A stretch of DNA of 64,000 bases, taken from Hexactinellida sp. DTS-2022 (Eukaryota; Porifera; Hexactinellida). Below, in pieces: positions 24,795-35,190 of this stretch. The translations under genes and the position numbers were made by a program. How positions within the stretch are numbered: position 1 is the stretch's first letter; the number at the start of each line of letters is the position of its first letter. The notes beneath the pieces were generated by a model, which saw only the letters and a program-made list of their open reading frames with translations, had not been told where the DNA came from and made no database searches. Location: positions 4,650,001 to 4,714,000 of the forward strand of contig JAPNXP010000009.1 in assembly GCA_028753945.1 (NCBI GenBank). The letters are read 5' to 3'.

Positions 24795-25389
24795 TATCAA
24801 AGTAGTATACATGGTTCATAGTTGTCTCCTAACATAAATTCAAGCTTTAATATTATTATTACATGCAAACTAGATAGTATATACTATGAAACTAACCAAA
24901 TGTTTAGAGGAATTTCTTATGATTTTCTTTGCGTCAGGTAGTAGGGACAAAATTGTTCTTCGCCTTGTTGTTGTTAAGTAACAATTGACTACTGTTGTTA
25001 AAATTTAAAGCAATAAATTGATTTTCCTTCTGTCTAAGCAATCTATCACTCATCAACGAAGTCTTAGCACTTTTCACTATCGAGTTTAGGAGAGGGAGTT
25101 GCTTGAATTCGATTGAAAACATCATTGTAAACACTTTACAAGGTGTAAACATCACATTTAGCACGTAATTGGAAGGGTCATTTTAAGCAGCCACGATCAA
25201 AAAGACCAATCAAAAGGCAAAAGTTAAAATTCGGGTCTTCAATTTCCATTCAATTCCGTATATTTTCAGTGAGTACTGAACAACAATCGGGGTATAAATC
25301 TGAGGTTTAGACAATTTCCTTAATAAGAAAGGAAGCATATCCTCCGATAAAAGCTAAAGGTTGTCTTGTGTATGAATTCAGGAAAAACT

Positions 25390-25880
25390 TCAAAAGAGTG
25401 GCCACACAAACATATAATGTGTGAAATCAAAATTCTCAGGATCGGCTTCGATAAAGATCATCTTCATGGGTTTCGAACCTGCTGATAAATTCCATAAACG
25501 ATTCTCTATCTTTATGGATTTAATCTTTCCTTTGTACAACTTGAGATATATAGACTGTTTAAGTGCCCTCTCATTTTCCAGGACTTGACAAACCAAAACA
25601 TTGTAGTTTTACATTTGTTTGTATAATCCAAAATGGTGTTCAATAGGATCAATTTGTATAAATGATGACAATTCCAGATTCGCCGGTCAATATTCTACAA
25701 GTTTAGGCAGTGCAATACTTGAATGGTGAAAACTCGTGAAGCTTTGAACTGTTAATCTTCCTATGAACTGGTAAACTTCCCCAGACTCTAACCAACCAAC
25801 TAGAGTAGACATTCAATTAAATCTGGCATCATTATGTAATTTCGGTCCTTGAGACGAGATTAATCAATCAATGTTCATAT
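25390..25880 (-). pseudogene. P-element (THAP9-like) transposase remnant
   Basis: Minus-strand frames read KLTVQSFTSFHHSSIALPKL and DPIEHHFGLYKQM. These align with KLSAQTFVSLRHSCITLP and DPIEHQFGLYRMM in the better-preserved P element at 35191-39327, and the downstream frame (25596-25390) continues the alignment. Weaker remnants extend up to about 26400 with stops. It is the coding relic of the P element bounded at 23846-26909. Confidence 0.7.
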
Positions 25881-26917
25881 CTATCGTTTTCAAACAAACA
25901 GCTGATTGAGAGATTCGCAAGGGTTCCACGATTATAAAACTTTAACTTGAAGAAACTGAAATGACTACTGCATTTGATGTCATATTGACAATATAAATGT
26001 GGTGTCAAGGTGCCAGAAATCCATCCTTGGGGATCTTAATGTTAGATGATTTAGTGATTATGTCATCGAATTTAGAGACAGTGAAAATTTTCTCTGTTCT
26101 TCTTCATACAAGTCAATAATCTGTTTCATTGCCTATATACAATAAGATACATGTTAGCACAACTTGACATACATGGATCTGTAAATCATGGTCCTTTTTG
26201 TCTCTATCAAGCCTCTGATACTTGATAGTGTGTTTAAGACGATCTCGGCCACCAGCAAGGTATTTAGTACTACGCTTTTCTTCAATGTAGCTTTTATTGG
26301 TCGTATCTTCGTTTGGCCATCAATGTCAAGATAAGTTTGTGTGTCAATAATATCATCAGGATCAAAGTGTTTAGCTCAAACGAAGATGTTTTTCAGTGTA
26401 TGAAGATCTAGCATATAACTACATAATTACGTAATGATTAATTAAAGTATGTAAGTGATGTTAAGCTTAGGTTTAAAGGAAGACTAGTAGATTAATTAAT
26501 TAAGCTAGTAAAGACATACTCACCATCTTTATGCAGAAAACATTTCAACTTATGGATGATGTCTTGCGGCCTTGAAGGAATGTGAAATACTGCAACACCA
26601 CTATGATCACTATAGTATCCAGTAGCACATCTGGGAGCAGAACAAGAGGTGGGCATGAGTCCAGGATATAAATAAACAAGGAGCTAGCATTACAAGGCAA
26701 AATATGATTGAATTAACGAGAAATTGTAACTAGAATAGCTAATATTTACAGACGAATCTCGTTAACTATATTTCTAAACCAGATAAGCATTGTAGTTTTA
26801 ATCAAAATTTATATATTACATTATGGGTATATAAGAAAATCTCCTTCATCTTATCCCTGGTCCAGGTGCATTTGGCTCAGTGAAATGGCCTTATGTTTAG
26901 TAGGCTATGCTTTAGTC

Positions 26918-27150
26918 ATATGTTTTCCAGATGTAGGTGTTAGTCCTACTCTTGATACTGTCGTTAGTCCTAATCTTGTCAAGTGTAGGCGTTAGTCCTA
27001 CTTTAGTTAATGGCGATAGACCTCATTTTTAGTGTAGGCGTTAGTCCTACTCTTGATACTGTCGTTATTCCTACTCATTTCAAGTGTATGCGTTAGTCCT
27101 AATCTTAGTATTGTCGTTTTTCTCACTCATTTCAAGCGTAGGCGTCAGTC
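26918..27150 (+). repeat. Minisatellite array, main piece
   Basis: Composite period of about 56 bp built from GTAGGCGTTAGTCCTACT, CTTGATACTGTC and CATTTCAAGTG. Four to five degenerate units. The same array in reverse orientation lies at 30490-31560. Confidence 0.8.
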
Positions 27151-27383
27151 CTATCAAAAAAAAATTATTGTTTATTATTATGAAATAAAATTCAGATGGA
27201 ATGATTTAATTGACAAGGACAATATAGAAAATGAAAGCAATACTGTATACTGATATTAATTTCAGCTGAGGAATGAGAAAAAAGATTGAATTAATTTAAA
27301 TATATCTTCAACATGCTAGGATTGGATTTGTGCAGGTAGGACAGGTATGTGCCAATTCTGTAATAGTGTTGCTACATTGGATG

Positions 27384-28139
27384 CAGTGGCGGCGGAAGCT
27401 AAAAAAAACTAGGGGGGGGCTAACCTGTGTAAATATGTCCACCTTAAAATAGGAGAACGAAATATTTGGGCGACATAAATACTCTATGACTATGACTCTA
27501 TGAGTATTGTAAATCTTACGATTTGCAACAAATCCCAATTAGTATTCGAACTAAATATCACTACGGTAGTGATATTTCTCAAATCTTAGTTCACAACTAG
27601 GAATAATTAAGAATTTAGGCAATTACGCCTACTCAAATACAATAGACACTCTTACCATTGTTTATATAATAAATATTCCAAGCTCATAGCAAGGACTGAC
27701 ATTTCTTTGTCATATTATAGTTTCATGGTGAACGAAGTGATATAACAAAATTTCAATATTCAATTAATTTTTCAGATCATTCAATAAATAACAAATCGTC
27801 AAATAAATTCATAAAACAACATAAAATAATTTGAATCAATGTTCAAGTCATTTCCAAATATCTAAGTCATTTTCCAAATAAATAAAGTATTGAGAAAACA
27901 ATATCAACAAATAATGCAAAATTGGATATCAAGTCATAACCAAATCAAAATTCAAGTCATATTTCGATTACTTTCACGACTGGCTGGTGACACTCACTAA
28001 CGCAGATAGTTACTTAAATGTCGTTACTAGTATTTAAATTAGTATAATGTATATGATGGGGAAAGTAGGGGGGCTGAGCCCCATTTATTTCAAAGGAGGG
28101 GGCTATAGCCCCCTAGCCCTCCTGATCCCGCCGCCCTTG
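27384..28139. mobile_element. Non-autonomous hAT, 756 bp
   Basis: Starts CAGTGGCGGCGGAAGC and ends GATCCCGCCGCCCTTG, with exact 8-bp duplications ATTGGATG (27376-27383 and 28140-28147). Purine/pyrimidine runs GGGGGCTATAGCCCCC near the right end recur in the element at 62079-62984. Confidence 0.88.
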
Positions 28140-28147
28140 ATTGGATG

Positions 28148-28493
28148 CAACAGTTTGCTTGTTTGCATGGTAAGAACAACCATGTAGCCATGCAAACGAC
28201 GCAATAAAAATTATAAATTCATTTTTCTGCCTGTAAAGAAATGTACATACACAAATTGTTTACATGAGGCAGAGGGGAAGGACCGCAAGGAACCTTAGAA
28301 CCACACTAGGCAGTCCACCCGAAGTACATTGTTCAATCTAGTACAATTAAATTCAGTACAATATTAGGTACCAAATAATGTGTTCTTATAATGTTGTCAA
28401 CGATCCCATGTTACTGATGATTTATCTGGAATAAAGTATTGGTCTTGCTCTTATAAAACTCCTTACAATGTTTTGTAAAAGAGGAAGGGTTGA
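28148..28493. other. Residual host or large-element sequence
   Basis: No ORF or repeat recognised. Confidence 0.35.
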
Positions 28494-28500
28494 GGTTTGA

Positions 28501-29288
28501 CATGGCCTACTTAATATACGGACGTATATTTCGCCGAGAAGGCCATAAAACAAAGAGGCCAGTTTCTAATTTTAATTCTAGGATAAACTATGCCTCCTAT
28601 TGTTGTTATTTGGGTTGTATATGGGGTATTCAACCATTGCGAGTCCATTAGAACCACTTTTGAGAATCTCTGATTTGTGGCTAAGCTATTTAGGCGCCAT
28701 TTAATGATGACAATTTTTGGTAAACTGAAAAAATACAAATATCATAAATTTCAGTTCCTTCTTACTTTATAATAATTATATAATAGGATTACTAAAATAG
28801 GGATATATTTCATACCCCAAAGTCTACCAAATCACAAAATGGCGACATTCTAATTTTTTTTAAATTATATAGCAACCACATGCTAAAATACAAGTATTAT
28901 CCGAATTACAACTTACTATTTTCGTCCAAGAACCGTATATAATTGCCAGTTTATATATATTCATTCTCATTATATATTCGGAAAATGTATTCTAAGTATA
29001 TTAGCAAATTATTTTCATTTTTTTCTAGTTCTTTAGACTCTAATTGTATATTTTTGTATATTTGTGGTGTCATCATTAAATGGCGCCTAAGTAGCTTAAC
29101 CACAAATCTGAGATTCTAAATAGTGGTTCTAATGGACTCGCAATGGTTGATTACCCATAATATCCCATATACATCCCAAATAACAACAATAGGAGGCATA
29201 GTTTATCCTTGAATGAAAATTATAAACTGGCCTCTTTGTTTTATGGCCTTCTCGTCGACATATATAGCCGTATATTAAGTAGGTCATG
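28501..29288. mobile_element. Fold-back element with about 215-bp inverted arms, 788 bp
   Basis: Left arm 28501-28714 and right arm 29070-29288 are reverse complements (shared CCTACTTAATATACGG, GGCCATAAAACAAAGAGGCC, ATTGTTGTTATTTGGG, GGACTCGCAATGGTTGA and GGCGCCATTTAATGATGAC). Flanks GGTTTGA and GGTTAGA form a 7-bp near-duplication. An ORF of 75 codons inside one arm is a by-product of the repeat. Confidence 0.75.
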
Positions 29289-29404
29289 GGTTAGATGATC
29301 TCAAAAACTTGGAGTAATTTATTCCACAGGTGCAGTATTATATTATACCTTTGCTTATATAACTCTGTTCTACATAGTCTCAATTTCAGTTTACCCTCTG
29401 AGAA

Positions 29405-29919
29405 CTATCTCAGTCTTTTATCTGAAAAAACCTTACATAAGCTCGAAATCGCAGTTATAAAACCCACATTTCTTTTTATAGAAAGTTGATATGTCTTTAA
29501 CTTCTCTGCGGTAGACAAGAGGTAATAATTTTTCAAGTTCTGTCTCATAGGGTAGTCTAATTCTAGCAATATGAATCTCGTTGCCCTTCGATGCACTCCT
29601 TCAATTATTTTAACTAAATAAAGAGATTTGGGATTCCAGATCTCGGAGGCATACTCGAAATGAGAGCGTACCAACGCAGTGTACAAGGTCCTGAAAGTTG
29701 GAAAAAGGTTCTTAACCCCGCATAAAGTGCGACGTCAAAACATAGCATATTATTCGCCCGACTAACAACATCCTTGATATGAAGTTTGAAGCGAGCATCA
29801 CTTGTAAATAAGACTCCAAGATTGCGTTGAGAATCCACTCTTTTTATGTTTGATCTCTGATAGTGTAATCGAAGTGAATAGGTTTCCGTGACTTTATTTG
29901 CTAAAGTTACTTTATGCAC
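29405..29919 (-). pseudogene. Non-LTR retrotransposon reverse transcriptase, C-terminal piece
   Basis: Two overlapping minus frames. The upstream one has SNIKRVDSQRNLGVLFTSDARFKLHIKDVVSRANNML, the downstream one YTALVRSHFEYASEIWNP and IEGVHRRATRFIL. This is the classical stretch after the RT fingers in Jockey/CR1-like LINEs (V.S.KDLGV.FD..L.F..HI..I..RA..ML...Y..LVRS.LEYAS.VW.P....I..IE.VQ.R..R). A frameshift separates the two halves near 29650. The catalytic YADD part and endonuclease are absent, as in 5'-truncated or eroded copies. Confidence 0.8.
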
Positions 29920-29962
29920 TGAAGTGTCGGATCTACTAATTTCATTAAATAAGTCGCGAAGG

Positions 29963-30175
29963 TTATCGCGAGAATTCTTTCCTGTATGTAGACTTTAATG
30001 CAAACACTTCCGAATTATATGCATCATCTTCATGATTATGCAATGACTTTGGATAAACAAAATTAACCTGAGCATTCAATTTAGCGCTGCCTTTCCAACC
30101 ATCCCTGAAAAGAGCACATTTAGTAAACGCAATCAGACTTTTTCCTATTGGAAAAATATTTGTATCCATCTGAAG
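29963..30175 (-). pseudogene. FLYWCH-like zinc finger fragment
   Basis: Minus ORF MDTNIFPIGKSLIAFTKC followed by ALFRDGWKGSAKLNAQ and SLHNHEDD. It parallels the FLYWCH ORF at 16498-16725 (CTLFKYKCKGTAKLD...HIHPVEEN): the first Cys and the H-x-H are kept, but the second Cys is replaced by Trp. Probably a MULE relic or part of the large insertion. Confidence 0.5.
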
Positions 30176-30541
30176 TAGTAATGGGTTTGCCTCCTCCGCG
30201 TTAATATTCTTCGGTGTTATATTCCATATGTTAACGAAAGTAATGTAGTACGAAATTTAAAAATGCTAACATTAGTCATGCTTATATAATTAACTAGTGG
30301 TGGGTAATATTGTTATTGATACACACATACTCAATTATTCAGAAGTGACATTCGGTGCCATTAATAATTCCGAAGACATATAATTAGGTCCAATTGTGGT
30401 GTTAAATTGGAATTTTCAATTGTCATTGAATATCCAGACTACAATGAAAATTCCAAATTTACACTACACTAAGTTTAATCTGTATAACTGTGAAAAGACT
30501 AGGACTAAAGCCATCTAATCTTGACAAGAGTAGGACTAACG

Positions 30542-31007
30542 CAGGGGTTTATCTAGGTGTCTGGCCGGCAAGGCATCAGTTGGGGTCAAAAAGTGCGTTG
30601 CTTTCGATTCGATTTAGGTTCCGGGTTGGCACTTAATTAGGTGCCGGGTGTATGGCCAGATTCTCTGGTTCAAAAATGCTTTGATAAACAACTGTTTGTG
30701 CACCGTAGCATTTACCTCCTTAAAATAATGCCGAATAATTGAATTATATTGATTATGAATTATGGCTAATACCCTTAAGGTATAAGCGCAAAGTAAGGTG
30801 GTCCAGGTGGTGCAAGTGCACCACTGGCACTCAGCGATAGATGTGCTGGTGGGAAAGGTGGTGCTAGGTCCACCTGTTCTTTGTATTGAGGTGCACCACT
30901 GGAACTTTTGGCTACAGGTCAAAAGTTTGCGCCTATGCTTTAGGGTGCCGGAAAATCTCTACCTCCATAATAAAGTGCCAGCTAAGAAAATCTTAAATAA
31001 ACCCCAG
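30542..31007. mobile_element. Non-autonomous hAT-like element, 466 bp
   Basis: Starts CAGGGGTTTATCTAGG and ends TTAAATAAACCCCAG. Flanks are exact 8-bp GACTAACG at 30534-30541 and 31008-31015. The target lies in a tandem repeat whose unit contains GACTAACG, so the duplication alone is weaker evidence. Internal copies of AGGTGGTGCAAG, GTGCACCACTGG and GGTGGTGCTAGG are tandem-like. Confidence 0.65.
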
Positions 31008-31039
31008 GACTAACGCCTCTACTTGAAATTAGTAGGACT

Positions 31040-31444
31040 GTTGTATGACAGTTTAACTACCTTGTATTATTGTAACCATGGATATTCCAGCCATGACAGT
31101 TTAACTACCAATGACAATTCTACAACTTCTTTCTAGGACTTCCTCAACTTATGGTTCCTATTGCATTATGACGCATTCTTTATAATAGTATTCTTGCAAT
31201 CAACGCTATACCTCGTACTACATACTATAAATCGCTGAGAAACAAATGATAATGTAACTAACTCAATCATAAGAGCCTATTAAATTTTATACTCCATGTT
31301 AAAAAGAATGCGTCATCACGCAATAGGAACTATAAGTTGAGGAAGTCATACAAAGAAATTGTAGAATTGTCATTGGTAGTTAAACTGTCATGGCTGGAAT
31401 ATCCATGGTTATACTAATACAAGGTAGTTAAACTGTCATATAAC
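31040..31444. mobile_element. Fold-back element, 405 bp
   Basis: Arms of about 150 bp: GTTGTATGACAGTTTAACTA at the left, its complement ending CATATAAC at the right, and inner matches CCATGGATATTCCAGCC, GACTTCCTCAACTTATGG and GCATTATGACGCATTCTTT. A 6-bp duplication AGGACT flanks it (31034-31039 and 31445-31450). Confidence 0.78.
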
Positions 31445-31797
31445 AGGACTATCGACAGTATCAAGAGTAGGGCTAACACCTACACTTGAAATGAGTAGGA
31501 CTAACGGCTACTACAACTGAGATAAACATGATTAATGACAATTTCACATGTAGGACTAACCTTAATTATAATATTGCTTTCATGGAATTTGCTTTGAACA
31601 ACTTTCCTTTGAATCGTTGTTCTTTTATTGTTAATTGACTCAGTATAGTCTATAATAGTGCATATTTGATTATTTGCTAGCATTCCTGTATTCACAATAA
31701 GATTTTGCAATACGTATAATACGTATAATACGCAATTAATCAAATTAGGAACTTTTTCTGTTATTCTGTTGCAATTACAATATATTGATATTTGAAA

Positions 31798-32093
31798 CAG
31801 GGGCGTCGGAAGCTTGAAATCGGGGAGGGGGCAATCAGAATTTAGAGGGGCACAGACAAAAAGCTAATTCTTAGTAGTATAAAACCCAACGAATTTTATG
31901 TCTTTTTTGATAGTTTCACTTCGGATAAGAGCAGTGGTATCATGACATTTGAACTCATGTGTATCATTGGTGTTGTTATTTCATCTATTTGCACAGGGGA
32001 AGGGGCTCAGGCGTGGGGATGCACAGTGGGGGGGGCACCGAGATTTTTGAGGGGGGCACGTGCCCCCCTGTGCCCCCCCTTCTGACGCCCCTG
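31798..32093. mobile_element. hAT MITE, 296 bp
   Basis: Ends CAGGGGCGTCGGAAGC and TTCTGACGCCCCTG with exact 8-bp duplications ATTTGAAA at 31790-31797 and 32094-32101. Confidence 0.9.
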
Positions 32094-32187
32094 ATTTGAA
32101 ATTGTCTCCAATGTTGAATCCTGGTCCACTCTGATTCACATGCGAATTAAAACTGATCTAGCTTGAACAGGGTTCTTTGATTTAAAT

Positions 32188-32984
32188 CAGGGGTGGGAAA
32201 ACTACGGCCCGTGGGCCGGATCCGGCCCGCCTACGATATTTAACCGGCCCGCTTGACTTCAACAGAAGTCCATATTTTTGGTAGTCTAGGCCACATAAAG
32301 CATACCTGCCAACCTATTTGAATCATATCCCTGTACAGGGCTCCAATTTCCCCCTGTACATTGGCCAAAATCCCTGTACACCTCCCAAAAATATCTCGCT
32401 CGCTGCGCTCGCTCGTCCAGGGAATTACTATACACTTGAATAAATATAGAAACAAGTTGTGCCTAAATGTAGTCAATGCAGAATGCATGGCAGAATATAC
32501 TACGTATCACATCTGTAGACATTTTTAGGCATTATTTACTCATAATTAGTAAATTAAAATCCCTATATAAATGGAATAAATCCCTGTACGCCTGTACAGA
32601 ATGGCCAAAATGGTTAAAATTATTTCACTGTACAGGGATCCCTGTACGATTGGCAGGTATGATAAAGTTTATCAAAAATATGTCAAGATCAGTATTGACA
32701 GATGAATACCTTTCTCAGCTTATTTGTATTGCTACTTCAGCCAGAGAACCAAATTTTGATGAACTAATAAAAACGCAGGATCAACTGCACAACTCCCACT
32801 AGTTCTTTATACTTCCTAATATGTCATTAAATTAGTTTATACTTCCTCAGTATCATAGTTTATTTGCATTAATGCTACTGCAAATAAAATAAAAAATGTG
32901 TTAAATAGGAAATGTTCACTCTCAGGCCCACATTTATCCAATAATCCATTTTGGCCCACGGTCTAAAAAGTTTTCCCACCCTTG
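32188..32984. mobile_element. Non-autonomous hAT, 797 bp
   Basis: Ends CAGGGGTGGGAAAAC and GTTTTCCCACCCTTG, followed inward by GGCCCG-type words. Flanks ATTTAAAT and ATATAAAT match 7 of 8. It contains the nested element at 32301-32661. Confidence 0.8.
32301..32661. mobile_element. Nested 361-bp element with CATACCTGCCAAC ends
   Basis: Ends CATACCTGCCAACC and GATTGGCAGGTATG, with an exact 6-bp duplication ATAAAG at 32295-32300 and 32662-32667. Inside, CCCTGTACA words recur many times in both orientations. A 6-bp duplication does not fit the 8-bp hATs around it, so it may be another superfamily. Confidence 0.72.
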
Positions 32985-32999
32985 ATATAAATCATTGAT

Positions 33000-33590
33000 T
33001 TTGTATTATAAAATAATGATTTAAATAAAAAAATCCAATTTTTGAAAGTAATGATTTTATCAACCCTGGCTGGGAAGTAATTACTTACTGCGTGCCCTTC
33101 GTTATAAGGCCTTACTACTGAGTAGATTTTGCTGGACCATGGATTACTTAAAGGCCATTGATTATTAGCTGAGATATCTTTATCTCAATAGCTAGTAATG
33201 ACAGACCTGAGAAATGCATTATAATTATATAGGACGGTAGGAACATTATATCAAGGCATACATAACTCCCTTTAGAATTGTGATATATCACCATTTGATT
33301 AGGTAATCGCTATTTTTCGTGGGAAATTTTTTATTGATGCTTTAGATATATTTTCTCATAATTTATATATAATTTTTATTTTTTTATTCACCAATAATTG
33401 TTAAATATCCCACGGACATTCTATTATTTAATGTACAAATTCTTAACTTTCAATTTCTAGCCTTTATATTTCTGATATTTCTGAGTTACGCACGCTATTT
33501 AGCACACTACTATGCCCAGCCACTGTTCCGCTCCCGGTTGTTATCAAATGAAGAGCGAGTACCAGATCTCAAGATGCCTGATAAACTATT
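33000..33590. other. AT-rich stretch without recognised features
   Basis: Nothing defensible seen on either strand. Confidence 0.4.
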
Positions 33591-33762
33591 TGCCGTATTC
33601 ACTAATTAGATTCGTATTCACCAAGATTTCAGTTCGTACTTAAGTTCCAACTTAAGTACGCGTTGCTTAAATACTTTAAGTAACTTAACTCTTAGTGGAT
33701 ACGGCTTAATTCGGACTTAACTAAGTTCGAATTTAAGACTTAAGTTCTCAGCGAATACGGCT
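33591..33762. mobile_element. Palindromic MITE with GCCGTATTC ends
   Basis: Left GCCGTATTCACTAA and right CTCAGCGAATACGGC are inverted. The interior is made of AACTTAAGT and GACTTAAGTT words pairing with each other. It ends the Helitron ORF fragment on its right. No clear target duplication. Confidence 0.6.
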
Positions 33763-35190
33763 GCAGGTGAACTTAGACAAGCTTGGCTTTCGTACTCTCC
33801 AAAGTCTTTCGCGAACTATAGACTGTTTACGTTTGTTCCTAGCACTTCTGAGAGGGAGAGATAGAAAATACACATACTCCATAGCGGTGACACAACCCTT
33901 ACCTCGAGCGTGAGGATTTTTCAGCTGCCAGCCATCCTCACCTAGAAGAATGAGCAAGACATAATGCAGTGCATCATAAGCGCGGTGAGTCTCTTTTATA
34001 CGCTGAAGACCGCCTGTCCGCGCGTGCAACACTATGTCTCTGCTGGCCGCCTCCTCTCCACAGCCGTCACCTGGCATGATGACAGCTACTTCAGGGTCTG
34101 TAGGCGCATTGGAACATCGATGATCCGGAGCACCTTCAGCTCGGATAATCATTCTCATGTCAGCGCCCCCCTTCTTGCATCAGCTCTATTCCCTGTCTGA
34201 AGAAAGAGACATATGGGTTATACTCATACAGCATAAATTGTAACCCTTTCAACTCGGGGAGAGAAGCCTCTCCTAATGCCCTGACGGTCTCCAGCTCAGC
34301 CTCTGGAGTACCATCATGATATAGATCTGCGCAAAGCAGGGTGCCTCGCCTTGTCGAGGCATCAACTGTCCGATCAAATGGTGCACTATTCCGTGTATAC
34401 AGAAAGTGTACCCCCCCTCCTTAGCATTAGCCATACCCTTGTCTAAGTTCACTCCAAGAGAAGCAAACGCCAGAGCGGAGTTGTATGCTCTGATCTGATC
34501 TCGAAAACGCTCTCCCACGCGGGTCAGCACAGTCAAGAGGTGCATCAACAGGTCAGTGTGTGAAGCTTTAGAGGGTAGAACCACCTTCCCATCCCACAGC
34601 ATAACGGGAACTTGTAAAGCAACTTAGTACTACCCGATAGCTTTTCACTTTTCCAGAACTTTGCCAGACAAACAGAGCAGCTGAAAGTCAAACTGCCAAC
34701 TGAATATTCTTGTACAATACAATACAATCATAGGCGTCGTAAATGCAAAGGTCAATCCATCGGGCCGCCCGGAAATTCCGGGTAATGTCCGGGTAAACTC
34801 CGGGTAAACTCGGAGTATAGTGTTAGTAGCATGGGGACAATCCCTTCGGCCCGCCCGGACATTTCCGGGCACCCGGGCGGTTTACGACGCCTATGAATAC
34901 AATCTGGAACATCAGAGGCAGTTTGGGATCTGTAAAAGTTTAGATCAATCCGGGATTTAACCCTCTTAGCATACAACTCAGCCTTTCGCTCTCGCTTATC
35001 AGTATGACGAACTTCGCGCTACTCGTCCGTCTCCTTACACAGCCGAGAGGCTTTTTGCTCTCGCTTATCATTCACACGAACTTCGCGCTCCTCGTCCGTC
35101 TCCTTACACAACCGAGAGGCCTTTCGCTCTCTCTTATCAGTCAGACGAACTTCGCGCTCCTCGTCCGTTTCCTTACTCAGTCGAGAGGCC
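33763..35190 (-). pseudogene. Helitron Rep/helicase ORF, N-terminal half, downstream part
   Basis: Continues the frame of 39328-39690 across the P element. First come three repeats of about 25 residues (RLCKETDEEREVR, DKRERKAS), one carrying a TAG. Then come ALAFASLGVNLDKGMANAKE, YTFCIHGIVHHLIGQLMP and CFAQIYIM, and after a gap SNAPTDPEVAVIMPGDG, DIVLHARTGGLQRI and THRAYDALHYVLL. These are the conserved blocks before the Rep domain in Helitron proteins (DUF-type helitron-like N-domain). A P-type MITE sits at 34729-34895. Stops, a frame change near 34200 and loss of everything downstream of 33763 make it a pseudogene. Confidence 0.8.
34729..34895. mobile_element. P-element MITE, 167 bp
   Basis: TIRs CATAGGCGTCGTAAA and TTTACGACGCCTATG are perfect inverted repeats, flanked by exact 8-bp duplications AATACAAT (34721-34728 and 34896-34903). 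The first eight bases CATAGGCG are shared with the full P element 300 bp away. The interior holds pairs of GGAAATTCCGGG- and CGGGTAAACT-type words. Confidence 0.9.

Larger units (their letters stand above)
23846..26909. mobile_element. Dead P element (P/THAP superfamily), 3.06 kb
   Basis: Ends CATAGCCTACTATAT and GTTTAGTAGGCTATG are inverted repeats, followed inward by AGGCCATTTCACTG and CAGTGAAATGGCC, and by GGACCAGGGATAAGAT with its complement. Exact 8-bp duplications CTTTAGTC flank it (23838-23845 and 26910-26917). It carries P transposase remnants on the minus strand and a nested Helitron at 23967-24794. Eight-bp duplication, CA..TG ends and P coding remnants together define the superfamily. 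Confidence 0.85.
30490..31560 (-). repeat. Minisatellite array, inverted copy, split by two insertions
   Basis: Reverse complement of the array at 26918-27150 (GAGTAGGACTAACGCC, GACAGTATCAAGAG, CACTTGAAATGAGTAGG). Only about 200 bp is array; it is interrupted by elements at 30542-31007 and 31040-31444. Confidence 0.7.
23575..32133. mobile_element. Very large hAT-type insertion (8.56 kb) with nested elements
   Basis: Left end CAGAGTGGACC at 23575, right end GGTCCACTCTG at 32123-32133. The flanks are exact 8-bp duplications ATTCACAT (23567-23574 and 32134-32141). The same terminal 11-mer bounds the 718-bp element at 42153-42870, so this is a real family. Subtracting nested insertions with their own duplications leaves about 2.7 kb of original element. 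That remainder includes two opposed minisatellite arrays (23762 on and up to about 31560), a LINE scrap and a FLYWCH ORF. I see no hAT transposase inside, so it is non-autonomous. Confidence 0.75.

Noticed and set aside
24741-24795. GC hairpins as bacterial-type terminators
   Set aside because: The surrounding TC...CTAG structure and the second copy fit Helitron 3' hairpins in a eukaryotic genome.
26918-27150. Regular repeats that could suggest a CRISPR array
   Set aside because: Units are degenerate, spacers are repeated and not unique, and the genome is animal; it is a minisatellite cut by a P element.
28511-28738. 75-codon ORF in the fold-back arm
   Set aside because: It lies in an inverted-repeat arm and has no domain; open by chance.
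29028-29062. Possible splice acceptor TTTTTTTCTAG with a short frame
   Set aside because: It lies in the loop of a fold-back element and no GT donor follows at a sensible distance.
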